DNA of 64,000 nt, from contig QFXC01000011.1 of assembly GCA_003349885.1 (NCBI GenBank), positions 643,355 to 707,354 on the forward strand. The letters are read 5' to 3'. This document shows, piece after piece, positions 1-8,097 of the stretch; position 1 is the first letter of the stretch; every line of letters begins with the position of its first letter. This DNA comes from an endosymbiont of Galathealinum brachiosum (GTDB lineage Bacteria; Pseudomonadota; Gammaproteobacteria; SZUA-229). The notes beneath the pieces are model-generated. The model searched no databases. It was not told the origin of the DNA and saw nothing but the letters and a program-made list of their open reading frames with translations. Both the position numbers and the translations under genes were made by a program.

Positions 1-153
1 TAGACCTGAAAAAACTCGACCGAGTTCTGTCATGGGATCATAAGAATGTATGTTTAAATCAGCGAAAGGGATGCAGGCAATTGCGATGAAAATAAATATC
101 CAGCTCACATTCCAGCGTTGGGAATGATGATAAGTAAGAATATTATTCTTCAT
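1..153 (-). CDS. ABC transporter inner-membrane permease, PhnE-like (N-terminal part)
   Basis: An open frame of 51 residues starts with ATG at 153 and runs off the left edge. It begins with a polar stretch (MKNNILTYHHSQRWNVSW) followed by a hydrophobic segment (IFIFIAIACIPFA), as expected for the first membrane helix of a transporter permease. Its start overlaps the end of the ATP-binding gene by 11 bases, which indicates translational coupling. It follows a substrate-binding gene and an ATPase gene on the same strand, so I infer the membrane subunit of the same phosphonate/phosphite-type importer. Too little is visible to define family or substrate. Confidence 0.6.
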   Translation of the reverse strand, partial: MKNNILTYHHSQRWNVSWIFIFIAIACIPFADLNIHSYDPMTELGRVFSGL

Positions 154-802
154 ATAACTTGAGTAGTTGCTGGCGATTTAGATTTTCTGATCTGTCATCT
201 ATGACTACTCGGCCATGATCGAGACCGATAATGCGATCACAGAATTTAAGGGCGAGATCAACATCGTGTAAAGAAAAAATAATTGTATCAAATTGTTTAC
301 AAAGCAAGTTCATTACGAGTAGCGACTGCATCTCATCAAGTGAAGAAACAGGTTCATCAGCAAGTAGAAAATGACCATTGTGCATTAGTGCGCGCGCAAT
401 AGCTGTGCGTTGCTGTTGCCCACCAGAAAGTTGCGCTACGGGTTCAAATAGTTTTTCACTCAACTGCAGATTCTTTAGGATATCACTAACCTGTTCGACC
501 TGTTCTGAAAAAGGCTTCATTAAATTAATAAGGTTATACAAGGTTGAATGTTGACCGAGTTGTCCCATATAAACATTATGGTAAACAGACAGGTTTTGTA
601 CCAGACCATATTCCTGTGGAACGAAAGCAGTATCGTTTGATAGTTTGTCAGTGGTTTCGTAGAGTAGGTTTAATAACGTAGACTTGCCCGAGCCGCTACG
701 ACCAACAAGTGCGAGTTTCTCCCCCTGACTTACGTGCAGGGTAATATCTGAAAGAGCTGTCTTTCCCTTGTACGCAACATTGGCAGATTTAAGATGAATC
801 AT
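143..802 (-). CDS. ABC transporter ATP-binding protein, PhnC-like
   Basis: This 219-residue ATPase would energise import through the adjacent permease. It has a Walker A motif GRSGSGKST near residue 35, the ABC signature LSGGQQQR near residue 124, a Walker B segment FLLADEP near 146 and the switch histidine in FSLHD near 178. Length is slightly below the usual 230-270 for PhnC. It lies 34 bases downstream of the PhnD-like binding-protein gene and overlaps the permease gene, forming a three-gene importer operon. The phosphonate/phosphite/phosphate assignment rests on the binding protein; other oxyanions or small organic ligands are possible. Confidence 0.85.
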   Translation of the reverse strand: MIHLKSANVAYKGKTALSDITLHVSQGEKLALVGRSGSGKSTLLNLLYETTDKLSNDTAFVPQEYGLVQNLSVYHNVYMGQLGQHSTLYNLINLMKPFSEQVEQVSDILKNLQLSEKLFEPVAQLSGGQQQRTAIARALMHNGHFLLADEPVSSLDEMQSLLVMNLLCKQFDTIIFSLHDVDLALKFCDRIIGLDHGRVVIDDRSENLNRQQLLKLYEE

Positions 803-836
803 GTCTAGTGTTGGCGTATGTGCTTAATATGTAAAG

Positions 837-1706
837 TTAATCAATTAGACCAATTTTTTTTGCGGTATGTAAGATCGGTAAATAATCATCATTGTCAGCG
901 CTAATAAAAGCACTTCTGGGAAATGCTTCGAGTAGTGCTGGATCTTTCATATTAAGCAGTGCATTTTTTATTTTATTTTTAAATCCTTTTCCCCAGACTG
1001 TATCAATATCACCTCTTACAGACCATTGGTAGTCTGGGTAGGATGGTGTTTTCCATATGATACTTACCTTTTCGGGATCAATTTTTCCATTGCTTAATTC
1101 ATTTTCCCAGACTTTATAATTAACGGCACCCAGTTGGTAAGCACCGGTTTGGACTAGTGCAATAGTACGAGAATGATTGCCGCTGAAACCAACCCGGTTA
1201 AATAATTCGGATGGGGATTTTTTGAACCGTTCACGTAAATAGAATTCAGGCATTAACCTGCCTGAGGTTGAACCTTTTGAGCCGAAAGTGAAATTTTTAC
1301 CTGCAAAAGAATCGGGTAATTGCGCAGATTTTTTAAGCCCAGTACTGTGATGAGCGATAAAATAAGTAACGAATTCGGTATCTTCTTTACCCTGAGCAAT
1401 TGCTTCAGAATCTACAACACTTGATCTGGCTCTAACACCAGATAGGCCGCCAAACCAGGCAAGCTGTACCTGATTATTACGAAAAGCAGTTATAGCAGCG
1501 GCATAAGATTTAACAGGAACATACTTTACCGGTATATTAAGTGTTGTAGAAAGATAAGTCGCAATTTTGGTAAAACGCTGATTGAGTTGAGACTGATTTT
1601 GGTCAGGAATAGCAGAAAAAATTAATGTCCGATCGTTAGCGTTAGCTGTGATTGTAAAAAATATAAAGAATAAAACTAAGAAGCTGCGTAATATATTATT
1701 GATCAT
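837..1706 (-). CDS. Periplasmic phosphate/phosphite/phosphonate-type binding protein, PhnD-like
   Basis: A 289-residue exported protein with a clear signal peptide (hydrophobic FLVLFFIFFTITANA, cleavage after ANA near residue 23). The mature part matches the PhnD family (PBP2): an early FSAIPDQNQ segment, YAAAITAFRNNQVQLAWFGG, and a later FGSKGSTSGRLMPEFYL segment. A strong ribosome-binding site (AGGAGA) precedes ATG 1706. It is the first gene of the importer operon with the ATPase and permease. Family membership is firm; the ligand is not, because PhnD-like proteins bind several phosphorus oxyanions and some are sensor partners. Confidence 0.85.
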   Translation of the reverse strand: MINNILRSFLVLFFIFFTITANANDRTLIFSAIPDQNQSQLNQRFTKIATYLSTTLNIPVKYVPVKSYAAAITAFRNNQVQLAWFGGLSGVRARSSVVDSEAIAQGKEDTEFVTYFIAHHSTGLKKSAQLPDSFAGKNFTFGSKGSTSGRLMPEFYLRERFKKSPSELFNRVGFSGNHSRTIALVQTGAYQLGAVNYKVWENELSNGKIDPEKVSIIWKTPSYPDYQWSVRGDIDTVWGKGFKNKIKNALLNMKDPALLEAFPRSAFISADNDDYLPILHTAKKIGLID

Positions 1707-1717
1707 TTTATCTCCTA

Positions 1718-1739
1718 TGACCTGAATGCTGACAGGTCA
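1718..1739. promoter_or_regulatory. Inverted repeat upstream of the PhnD-like operon
   Basis: TGACCTG (1718-1724) and CAGGTCA (1733-1739) form a perfect 7-bp inverted repeat with 8 bases between the arms. It sits 12 bases upstream of the PhnD-like start codon. It could be an operator or an mRNA hairpin near the ribosome-binding site. The regulator is unknown. Confidence 0.4.
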
Positions 1740-1851
1740 ATCCATAAGAATCGTATAACCCGATAATAACGGGAAAATACATTAAAAAATATACAACTAT
1801 AGACGATGGTATATGCGGGGGAAGTATTTTATAAGGTATTATATAAGAGCT

Positions 1852-1883
1852 GTTAATTCAAGCCTTAATGCAGGCGAATTAAC
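1852..1883 (-). terminator. Hairpin downstream of the thioredoxin-like gene
   Basis: GTTAATTC (1852-1859) pairs with GAATTAAC (1876-1883), and an inner GCCT/AGGC stem continues it. It lies 30 bases beyond the stop codon of the leftward thioredoxin-like gene. There is no strong U-tract, so intrinsic termination is only likely, not sure. Confidence 0.4.
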
Positions 1884-1912
1884 ACTGAATTGTATGTTTA
1901 AATAATTACTAA

Positions 1913-2416
1913 TTATTTAGCAGCTAAAGCTTTTAGTTTGTCTATTAATTCATCAGAGTCCCATTCAACACCACCAAAAAGGGTGTAACGAATTTTTCCC
2001 TGTGGATCGATAATGAAATTTGACGGTGCAGCAAATACTCTCCAGTCTGCAATGCTTTTACCCGATTCGTCCATTAAAATGCTAAATTCGGGTTTAACTT
2101 CATTAACAAATTGTGTTACTTCTTCCTTTGTTTCGCCCATATCAACGGCGAGAATTTTAAAAGGCACATCAGCCATTTTTTTCATCATATTGTTCATTGA
2201 TGGCATTTCTTTGCGACAGGGGGTGCAATAGGTTGCCCAGAACTGTACTAAAACGATCTGGCCTTTGTAATCGTTTAAATCATGTGTTTTACCATTCAAA
2301 TCGGTAAGTTTTAATGGAGGTGTTGGTGTGTTGGCTGTAAATGCTTTTAAATTTGCAGCATGGATATTAGTTATACCAAAAAATAAAATCGTTAATAAAA
2401 GTACTTTTTTAATCAT
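1913..2416 (-). CDS. Exported thioredoxin-like protein of the TlpA/ResA type
   Basis: A thiol-disulfide oxidoreductase fold, probably acting in the periplasm. The N-terminus has a hydrophobic signal sequence ending near ANA. The active site WATYCTPCR is present near residue 60 of the mature-type domain, with the downstream cis-proline region FAAPSNFIIDPQGKI. ATG 2416 is preferred over TTG 2434 because it follows a GAGGAAGAAG ribosome-binding stretch; this gives 167 residues. It overlaps the end of the upstream hydrolase-like gene by 8 bases, so the two are co-translated. A role in cytochrome c maturation or thiol stress is possible, given the divergent c-type cytochrome, but is inference. Confidence 0.8.
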   Translation of the reverse strand: MIKKVLLLTILFFGITNIHAANLKAFTANTPTPPLKLTDLNGKTHDLNDYKGQIVLVQFWATYCTPCRKEMPSMNNMMKKMADVPFKILAVDMGETKEEVTQFVNEVKPEFSILMDESGKSIADWRVFAAPSNFIIDPQGKIRYTLFGGVEWDSDELIDKLKALAAK

Positions 2417-3179
2417 TACTTTCTTCTTCCTCAAGATAAAATATACTAACTTTGATTAAACCGGCCATCTGTGAAGTTACAACATCTTCTGAACGATTTG
2501 CGTCTTTTCGTTTGAAAAAGTATCCGCGAACATTAGGAATAACTTTGGATTTTACATGGCTACCACTTTTTTGTAATTCATGGCTAAGGGTGTTTAGCCC
2601 CCATCGGTTTGGTGTGCGTTCGCCTTCAAGGAGTAATATTGGCAGTTGAGTTTTGCCTACAGCGTCCTGATATTCGGGTACTTCACCCGGTACAGGGGAG
2701 TCCTTGAACAGGCGAGGAAACATTAATACCGCGCCTGCAAGTTTTGTATGTTTGTCGTTAGCTTCCCACTGACTGGCGCCTCTTAAAATCAGTTCGGTGT
2801 CAGGTCCGCTGGCAATCAGGTAAACTTTTTTACCCGTTTTAGTCGCTTCGTTTATGATAGCGGTAAGCGAATCAGTAGAAATGTGTGAAAGGCTGCTGCG
2901 AACCTTAGGTAACATAAAACCAGATAACATATCGGGCATCCACACTTCTATGCCATCCTCAGCCAAAGACATGGCTGTTTTTTCCTCAGCAATGCTTTTA
3001 CCCTCGTCGCAGGGGAAGCCTAATAAAAGTGTATCGCCTTTCGCGGGGAAGATACGAATATCTATTTCAGTATCGCTGCTTTCTATTGTTCTAACTTCTT
3101 TTGCTAAAGCTGTATTAATAGAAACATGACTGATAATGGTCAAAATAGCTAAAAACGTAAATTGTATTCTTAAATTCAT
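2409..3179 (-). CDS. Exported alpha/beta-hydrolase-like protein of unknown function
   Basis: A 256-residue protein with a signal peptide (hydrophobic FTFLAILTIISHVSINTALA). The remaining segments alternate in a way typical of the alpha/beta-hydrolase fold: a strand LLLGFPCD, a strand IEVWMPDM, a strand KVYLIASG, a strand LAGAVLMFPR and QLPILLLEGER. The usual nucleophile elbow GxSxG is not evident (IASGPDTE stands in its place), so it may be catalytically inactive or atypical. It is the first gene of a two-gene unit with the thioredoxin-like protein. I do not recognise a named family. Confidence 0.6.
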   Translation of the reverse strand: MNLRIQFTFLAILTIISHVSINTALAKEVRTIESSDTEIDIRIFPAKGDTLLLGFPCDEGKSIAEEKTAMSLAEDGIEVWMPDMLSGFMLPKVRSSLSHISTDSLTAIINEATKTGKKVYLIASGPDTELILRGASQWEANDKHTKLAGAVLMFPRLFKDSPVPGEVPEYQDAVGKTQLPILLLEGERTPNRWGLNTLSHELQKSGSHVKSKVIPNVRGYFFKRKDANRSEDVVTSQMAGLIKVSIFYLEEEESND

Positions 3180-3234
3180 AATAAATTGATCTGGTCTATT
3201 AAAATTAACAGGCTAGGGATGTTAAGCTACCTTC

Positions 3235-3870
3235 ATGATTAAAAGACATTTTATAACAGCTAGCATTTTAGTGCTAACCAGCCTTGTTGTTCCTTGTGTA
3301 TCGTCAAGTCCAGAAGAAATAAACGAGTCGTTAACGCTGAAGCCTGATTTGGACAGGGGTAAAAAGATCTATCCATTATGCGCTACCTGTCATATGAAAA
3401 CAGGCTGGGGTAAAAAAGATGGTAGTTTTCCGGTTATTGCAGGTCAGCACCGTAATGTGTTGATTAAGCAACTGTCTGATATTAGGGCAAAAAATCGTGA
3501 AAACCCGACCATGTACCCATTTACCGACCCTAAATCTATAGGTGGTTCACAGGCTATTGCAGATGTTACAGCGTATATTGCATCAATGGATAAATCCCAT
3601 GATGTAGGTGTGGGTAATGGTCAGCAACTGGCTTTAGGGCAGTCTATTTTTGAAAAACGTTGTATGGTGTGTCATGGAGATAAAGCTCAGGGTAATAATG
3701 ACGCCTTTTTCCCCAGGCTTAGTGGGCAACACTACTCTTATTTATTTCGTCAGTTAAAGTGGATCAGGGATGGTTATCGAAAAAATAGCAATCCACAGAT
3801 GGTTGCTGAAGTTAAGGCCCTGTCTGATAGTGATCTGGATGCGATAGCAGATTATTTATCTCGCTTATAA
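3235..3870 (+). CDS. Dihaem c-type cytochrome, cytochrome c4-like
   Basis: A 211-residue exported electron carrier. It has a signal peptide (ITASILVLTSLVVPCVSS) and two class I cytochrome c domains. The haem-binding motifs are CATCH near residue 50 and CMVCH near residue 143. Each domain has the FPVIAGQH / FFPRLSGQH motif and a C-terminal ADVTAYIA / DAIADYLS helix, the hallmark tandem repeat of cytochrome c4. It is divergent from the hydrolase/thioredoxin pair and is followed by a good intrinsic terminator, so it is probably monocistronic. It most likely passes electrons to a terminal oxidase. Confidence 0.88.
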   Translation: MIKRHFITASILVLTSLVVPCVSSSPEEINESLTLKPDLDRGKKIYPLCATCHMKTGWGKKDGSFPVIAGQHRNVLIKQLSDIRAKNRENPTMYPFTDPKSIGGSQAIADVTAYIASMDKSHDVGVGNGQQLALGQSIFEKRCMVCHGDKAQGNNDAFFPRLSGQHYSYLFRQLKWIRDGYRKNSNPQMVAEVKALSDSDLDAIADYLSRL

Positions 3871-3896
3871 CGTAAGTGTTCGAAATAAGTTGATTT

Positions 3897-3926
3897 AAAA
3901 AGCCATATTCTTATATGGCTTTTTTA
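3897..3926 (+). terminator. Intrinsic terminator after the cytochrome c gene
   Basis: AGCCATAT (3901-3908), a 4-base loop and ATATGGCT (3913-3920) are followed by TTTTT; flanking A and T runs extend the stem. It lies 27 bases after the stop codon. Confidence 0.85.
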
Positions 3927-4035
3927 TTGATAGATATTTTAGTGTAATGCGTAGCATTACCTGTTTCTAGTGTATTTTATGCTAATCTTTTTATACGTTA
4001 GTTTTAAATCATGGACATCACGATGAGGAATGAGA

Positions 4036-4641
4036 ATGAGCAATGAATCAACAGGTAGTAATCCGTATGAAAGCCCACAAACCTCTCCGAATATTGAGCA
4101 GTTAGCAGATTATAAACCCGTAATATTCAGTACAAAAGGACGAATAGGACGGTTAAGATATTTGGCGTACTCAATGATTTACAATTTCTTAATTATGTTT
4201 TTAGTTGGCATTTTGAGTGCAATATTGATCCCTATGATTGCTGGAAATGGTGAAGAGTCCGGCGTGATGATGGTAATGGTGATGGGCTTAATTTATTTGC
4301 CTGTGTTTGCGATTTTCTTTATTGTTGCCAGACGTAGATTACATGATTTAGATCGAACAGGATGGCTAACGTTATTAATGTTTGTACCATTGATTAACAT
4401 AATTTTTGGCTTATATCTGTTGTTTGGACCTGGTAGCCCCGGGGCGAATAAATATGGGCCGGCTCCTCAGGCGAATACAGCATTAGAAATAATTATCGGG
4501 CTGATAGCGCCGATTGTTATTATCGGCATTCTTGCGGCAATTGCGATTCCCTCTTATCAGGAATATGTAGATCGAGCACAGGTGATAGAGCAGCAGGCAC
4601 AGGAGGCGCAACAACGTGCTCTGGATGCACAACGACAGTAA
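4036..4641 (+). CDS. DUF805 membrane protein with a pilin-like C-terminal helix
   Basis: The first 140 residues form a DUF805 domain: an N-terminal FSTKGRIGRLRYL motif, three or four hydrophobic helices, the RRRLHDLDRTGW motif between helices, and FGPGSPGANKYGP at the end. A further hydrophobic segment then contains IIGILAAIAIPSYQEYVDRA near residues 160-180, nearly identical to the N-terminal helix of type IV pilins, and an E/Q/A-rich helix follows. The pilin cleavage site (G before FTLIE) is absent, so it is not an obvious prepilin-peptidase substrate. ATG 4036 is chosen over 4030 because AGGA at 4026-4029 is correctly spaced. Function unknown. Confidence 0.8.
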   Translation: MSNESTGSNPYESPQTSPNIEQLADYKPVIFSTKGRIGRLRYLAYSMIYNFLIMFLVGILSAILIPMIAGNGEESGVMMVMVMGLIYLPVFAIFFIVARRRLHDLDRTGWLTLLMFVPLINIIFGLYLLFGPGSPGANKYGPAPQANTALEIIIGLIAPIVIIGILAAIAIPSYQEYVDRAQVIEQQAQEAQQRALDAQRQ

Positions 4642-4658
4642 GTATGATCACTCACTGA

Positions 4659-4687
4659 TTGCACGATTTTTTAAATCGTGCAATTTT
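4659..4687. terminator. Bidirectional hairpin terminator
   Basis: TTGCACGATTT (4659-4669) and AAATCGTGCAA (4673-4683) form an 11-bp perfect stem with a 3-base loop, followed by TTTT. It lies 17 bases after the DUF805 gene and between it and the convergent exported-protein gene. Confidence 0.8.
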
Positions 4688-4770
4688 CCCTGCTAAGGTG
4701 AGAGAGTTTGTCAGTTTCTCGTTTTGGTTATCAATTGTCTCAGTGCAGGCTTTACAAAAGGGAGTGATGA

Positions 4771-5277
4771 TTAATTTAGTGAGTAATCAATATTTTTAAA
4801 TGGCCAGTCATTACTTAACCATATCTTTATATCGCCTAATAATAGATTGTGTAACTTTTGTTCAGGTAAATCCTGCCTTGTCCAGATAAAAACAGATGCG
4901 TCAAATTTTTTGTTAGACGATGGCTTGATATAGATACAGCCTAGTACTTTGTCTTCACTGCTGTTTAATACGGTATAAGTGAAAAATACTCTTTTGTTAA
5001 AATTACTCTCGTCATAACTCAGTCCTTTTCTATTTTCATCGATTGTAAAATCGTCATCGGGCCAGCTTGAATTCAGTTTAGTTCGAATATAAAAACGAGC
5101 GCTCATTAATGCGTCATAATCAAGTTCAGTGTATTTTGGACTGATTTTTTTAAGCGTATAAGTTGAGAATGTTTTTGAAGCAGGAACATTAAATGTTGCG
5201 TCAACTAAAGTAGACGCACTCGAAGATTGAAAGAAAAAGTTTATTACTACTAAAAGAACTAGCCGCTTGAGTTGCAT
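4771..5277 (-). CDS. Small exported protein of unknown function
   Basis: A 168-residue protein with a signal peptide (LVLLVVINFFFQSSSA). I do not recognise a family. The mature part is mixed alpha/beta with many charged residues, a DDDFTIDENRKGLSYDESNF stretch and one cysteine in VLGCIYIKP. It lies 39 bases downstream of gspF on the same strand and could be the last gene of that operon, so it may be a secretion-related or secreted protein, but nothing in the protein itself shows this. Confidence 0.55.
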   Translation of the reverse strand: MQLKRLVLLVVINFFFQSSSASTLVDATFNVPASKTFSTYTLKKISPKYTELDYDALMSARFYIRTKLNSSWPDDDFTIDENRKGLSYDESNFNKRVFFTYTVLNSSEDKVLGCIYIKPSSNKKFDASVFIWTRQDLPEQKLHNLLLGDIKIWLSNDWPFKNIDYSLN

Positions 5278-5316
5278 GTGTTTATTGCCGGGAAAAATAA
5301 TTTCAGGACATAAAAA

Positions 5317-6537
5317 TTATTGCATTAAATCATTCATGTTAATAATAGGTAATAAAATGGACAGTACTATAATTAATACAATGCCACCCATTGCCACAAT
5401 TAGTAGAGGTTCAAACAGTCCCATAAAAGTTGCAATCAGAAGTTCAAGTTCTCTCTCCTGTTGCTGTGCAGCTTTATCTAACATGTCTTCCAGGTTACCA
5501 GACTTTTCGCCACTGGAAATCAGATGTAATGTCATCGGAGGGAATAGTTTGCTGCGATCAAGCGCAGCGTATATGCTAGATCCTTCTCTTACTTTTTCTG
5601 CGGCAGTTAAAATGGCATCCTGCATAGGTAAGTTTGCGACTACGGGAGCGGCAAGTTGTAGAGCATCTAATACGGGTACACCGCTAGAAGAAAGTATACT
5701 GAGAGTGCGCGAAAAACGTGCTGTATTTAAACCTCTAACAAGTTTTCCCAGTACAGGTGTTTTCAAGAGTAATAAATGGAAGCGACGTTTGTTGTAGGGT
5801 ATGGATAAAAATTTCTGAATTCCAAAAAATGCTGCAACGGCAAGTAATAATAATAACCCCCACCAGTTTTGTAAAAACTCGCTAATCCAGATCATCATTT
5901 TTGTGATGCCGGGTAACTCCTGACCGGATGTTTCAAATACTTCTACAATTTGTGGTACGACAAACATTAATAGACCGGTAACAACAAGAAAAGCCATAAC
6001 TGTCAGGATGGCAGGATAGATTGTGGCCTGAGCAACTTTAGATGCCATTTGCTGTCTGCTTTCTGTGTAGTCGGCAAGTCTGTCAAGCACGATATCTAAA
6101 TGCCCGGATGATTCGCCTGCTGCAACCGTAGCTCGGAATAACTGTGGAAATATTTTTGGAAAATCTGCCAGGCCTGCTGCGAGTGTGTGGCCTTCTAAAA
6201 TTTTGGAACGTAATGCAAATACCATGCTTTGAATGCGTGGTTTCTCTGTTTGTTGACCAACAGCAGAGAGGGCCTCATCTAAAGGTATTGCAGCACGAAC
6301 CAATGTTGCTAACTGACGGGTAAACAGGGCAAGATCGGTGGCACTGATACTACGACGTGAAATTTGTACGGGTTTGTCCTGCTGCTTTTTTTCAACATTG
6401 GCTGCAGTTTCTATTTGTAAAGGCATCATGCCTTTATCGCGCAACACCTGTCTTACCTGACGAGGTGTATCACCTTCTATAATACCTTTTTTCTCGCGAC
6501 CTTTATCGTCGAGAACGATGTATTCAAAAGCTGCCAT
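5317..6537 (-). CDS. gspF: Type II secretion inner-membrane platform protein GspF
   Basis: A 406-residue polytopic protein of the inner-membrane platform of type II secretion. It has the N-terminal AFEYIVLDDKGREKKG motif, two repeated T2SSF domains (about residues 68-190 and 270-395), each with the LARQLATLV/FSRTLSILSSSGVPVLDAL motif and GES/GEKSG turn, and hydrophobic segments near 168-195, 220-245 and 375-400. Length is typical. It is 21 bases downstream of gspE. It is distinguished from pilus PilC by the gspC-D-E context. Confidence 0.93.
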   Translation of the reverse strand: MAAFEYIVLDDKGREKKGIIEGDTPRQVRQVLRDKGMMPLQIETAANVEKKQQDKPVQISRRSISATDLALFTRQLATLVRAAIPLDEALSAVGQQTEKPRIQSMVFALRSKILEGHTLAAGLADFPKIFPQLFRATVAAGESSGHLDIVLDRLADYTESRQQMASKVAQATIYPAILTVMAFLVVTGLLMFVVPQIVEVFETSGQELPGITKMMIWISEFLQNWWGLLLLLAVAAFFGIQKFLSIPYNKRRFHLLLLKTPVLGKLVRGLNTARFSRTLSILSSSGVPVLDALQLAAPVVANLPMQDAILTAAEKVREGSSIYAALDRSKLFPPMTLHLISSGEKSGNLEDMLDKAAQQQERELELLIATFMGLFEPLLIVAMGGIVLIIVLSILLPIINMNDLMQ

Positions 6538-6558
6538 TACGATGTTGTTTGTTGAAAA

Positions 6559-8097
6559 TTAGTCTTCACGGGAAACTCTTAAAACTTCTTCTAATGATGT
6601 TGTTCCTTCAAGTACCAGACGTTTTCCATCCGTACGCAAACTTGATGTAAATCCACGTGCATATTTTTCCATTGCCTGTTCACCTTCTCCATCGTGAATC
6701 ATCTGTTGTAACCTGTCGTCAATAGGAATCAGTTCATATACACCTGTACGCCCCCCGAAACCAAGATGATTGCATTTATCACAACCTTTAGGTGTGTAAA
6801 TTTGTGGAGCCTGTGAAGATTTAATGCTTAACCATTCGCACTCACTCTCTGTTGCAGTATGAGCTTCTCGGCAGTGTGGACAAAGTTGTCTAACAAGGCG
6901 TTGTGCTAATACACCAATTAAACTTGATGCTAATAAAAAGGGCTCAACACCCATATCACGTAAGCGTGTAACCGCACCAATAGCGGTGTTTGTATGCAGT
7001 GTTGATAATACCAGATGTCCGGTTAAACTTGCCTGAACGGCAATAGAAGCGGTTTCGAGATCACGTATTTCACCAATCATTACAACATCCGGATCCTGTC
7101 GTAAAATGGCGCGTAAACCTCGGGCAAAAGACATGTCAATTTTACTGTTAACCTGAGTTTGACCAATTCCATCTAGATAATACTCGATGGGATCTTCTAC
7201 GGTTAAAATATTACGGCTATTATCATTCAGGCGGGTAAGACCCGCATAAAGCGTTGTCGTTTTACCTGATCCGGTTGGACCGGTGACTAAAATAATGCCG
7301 TGTGGATGATGTAGTAAATCACTTAAACGATCACGGTCATGATCAGACATGCCCAGGTGTTGTAAATCGAGACGCCCAGCCTGTTTATCTAATAAACGTA
7401 ATACAATTCTTTCACCATGCCCGGAAGGTAATGTGGATACACGAACATCAACAGACCTGCCAGCAACTTTAAGAGAAATACGTCCGTCCTGTGGTAAGCG
7501 TTTTTCAGCTATATCAAGTTTTGCCATTACTTTAATACGAGAAATAACCAAAGGTGCGATATTTTTTGGCGGTTGTAATATTTCACGCAATACACCATCA
7601 ACACGAAAGCGAATCCGCATTCTATTTTCAAATGCTTCAATGTGTATATCTGAAGCATTTATTTTTATTGCCTCTGTTAATACAGCATTTATTAACTTGA
7701 TTATAGGTGCATCATCTTCAGCTTCTAATAGATCTTCGGGTTCTATTGTTTCGGCTAACTGGTCAAGGTCAAGTTCATCACTCACGCCTTCCATCATTGC
7801 CATAGCCTGATCAGAATTCTGTTCGTATGTTTGTGCAAGAAGGGCGTCGAATTGTTCGTTGCTAATGCTGGATAACTCAACTGGTCGACCGGCTATGCGT
7901 CGGACTTCAGAAATTGCCTGAGGGTTTAAATTGCCGTGATAAAATAACAGTGCTTTATCTTCATCTATTTGACCCAGCATAACACCATGACGTTTTGCAA
8001 AAGCATATGAAATACTTTGAGCCGTTAAGCCCATGTTTGGGGTTAACGGCTCATCCGATTCACTAGATGATAAATTACTCAAAGTCTTCGTCTTCAA
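6559..8097 (-). CDS. gspE: Type II secretion ATPase GspE
   Basis: The cytoplasmic hexameric ATPase that drives pseudopilus assembly. It has an N1E-like domain with ISYAFAKRHGV, an RIRFRVDGVLREI region, Walker A GPTGSGKTTT near residue 273, an Asp box ILTVEDPIEYYLDG, Walker B DPDVVMIGEIRD and the His box TGHLVLSTLHTN. The zinc-binding CPHC near residue 400 and CDKC near 439 are intact. The frame opens with TTG 8097 inside the end of gspD (23-base overlap); ATG 8034 is a possible alternative start. Downstream is gspF. Confidence 0.93.
   Translation of the reverse strand: MKTKTLSNLSSSESDEPLTPNMGLTAQSISYAFAKRHGVMLGQIDEDKALLFYHGNLNPQAISEVRRIAGRPVELSSISNEQFDALLAQTYEQNSDQAMAMMEGVSDELDLDQLAETIEPEDLLEAEDDAPIIKLINAVLTEAIKINASDIHIEAFENRMRIRFRVDGVLREILQPPKNIAPLVISRIKVMAKLDIAEKRLPQDGRISLKVAGRSVDVRVSTLPSGHGERIVLRLLDKQAGRLDLQHLGMSDHDRDRLSDLLHHPHGIILVTGPTGSGKTTTLYAGLTRLNDNSRNILTVEDPIEYYLDGIGQTQVNSKIDMSFARGLRAILRQDPDVVMIGEIRDLETASIAVQASLTGHLVLSTLHTNTAIGAVTRLRDMGVEPFLLASSLIGVLAQRLVRQLCPHCREAHTATESECEWLSIKSSQAPQIYTPKGCDKCNHLGFGGRTGVYELIPIDDRLQQMIHDGEGEQAMEKYARGFTSSLRTDGKRLVLEGTTSLEEVLRVSRED

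Noticed and set aside
5267..5797. Rightward 176-codon frame over gspF
   Set aside because: It lies in antisense to the conserved GspF coding sequence and has no domain or ribosome-binding site.
7349..7810. Rightward 153-codon frame over gspE
   Set aside because: It is a shadow of the gspE frame; its translation has no recognisable motif.
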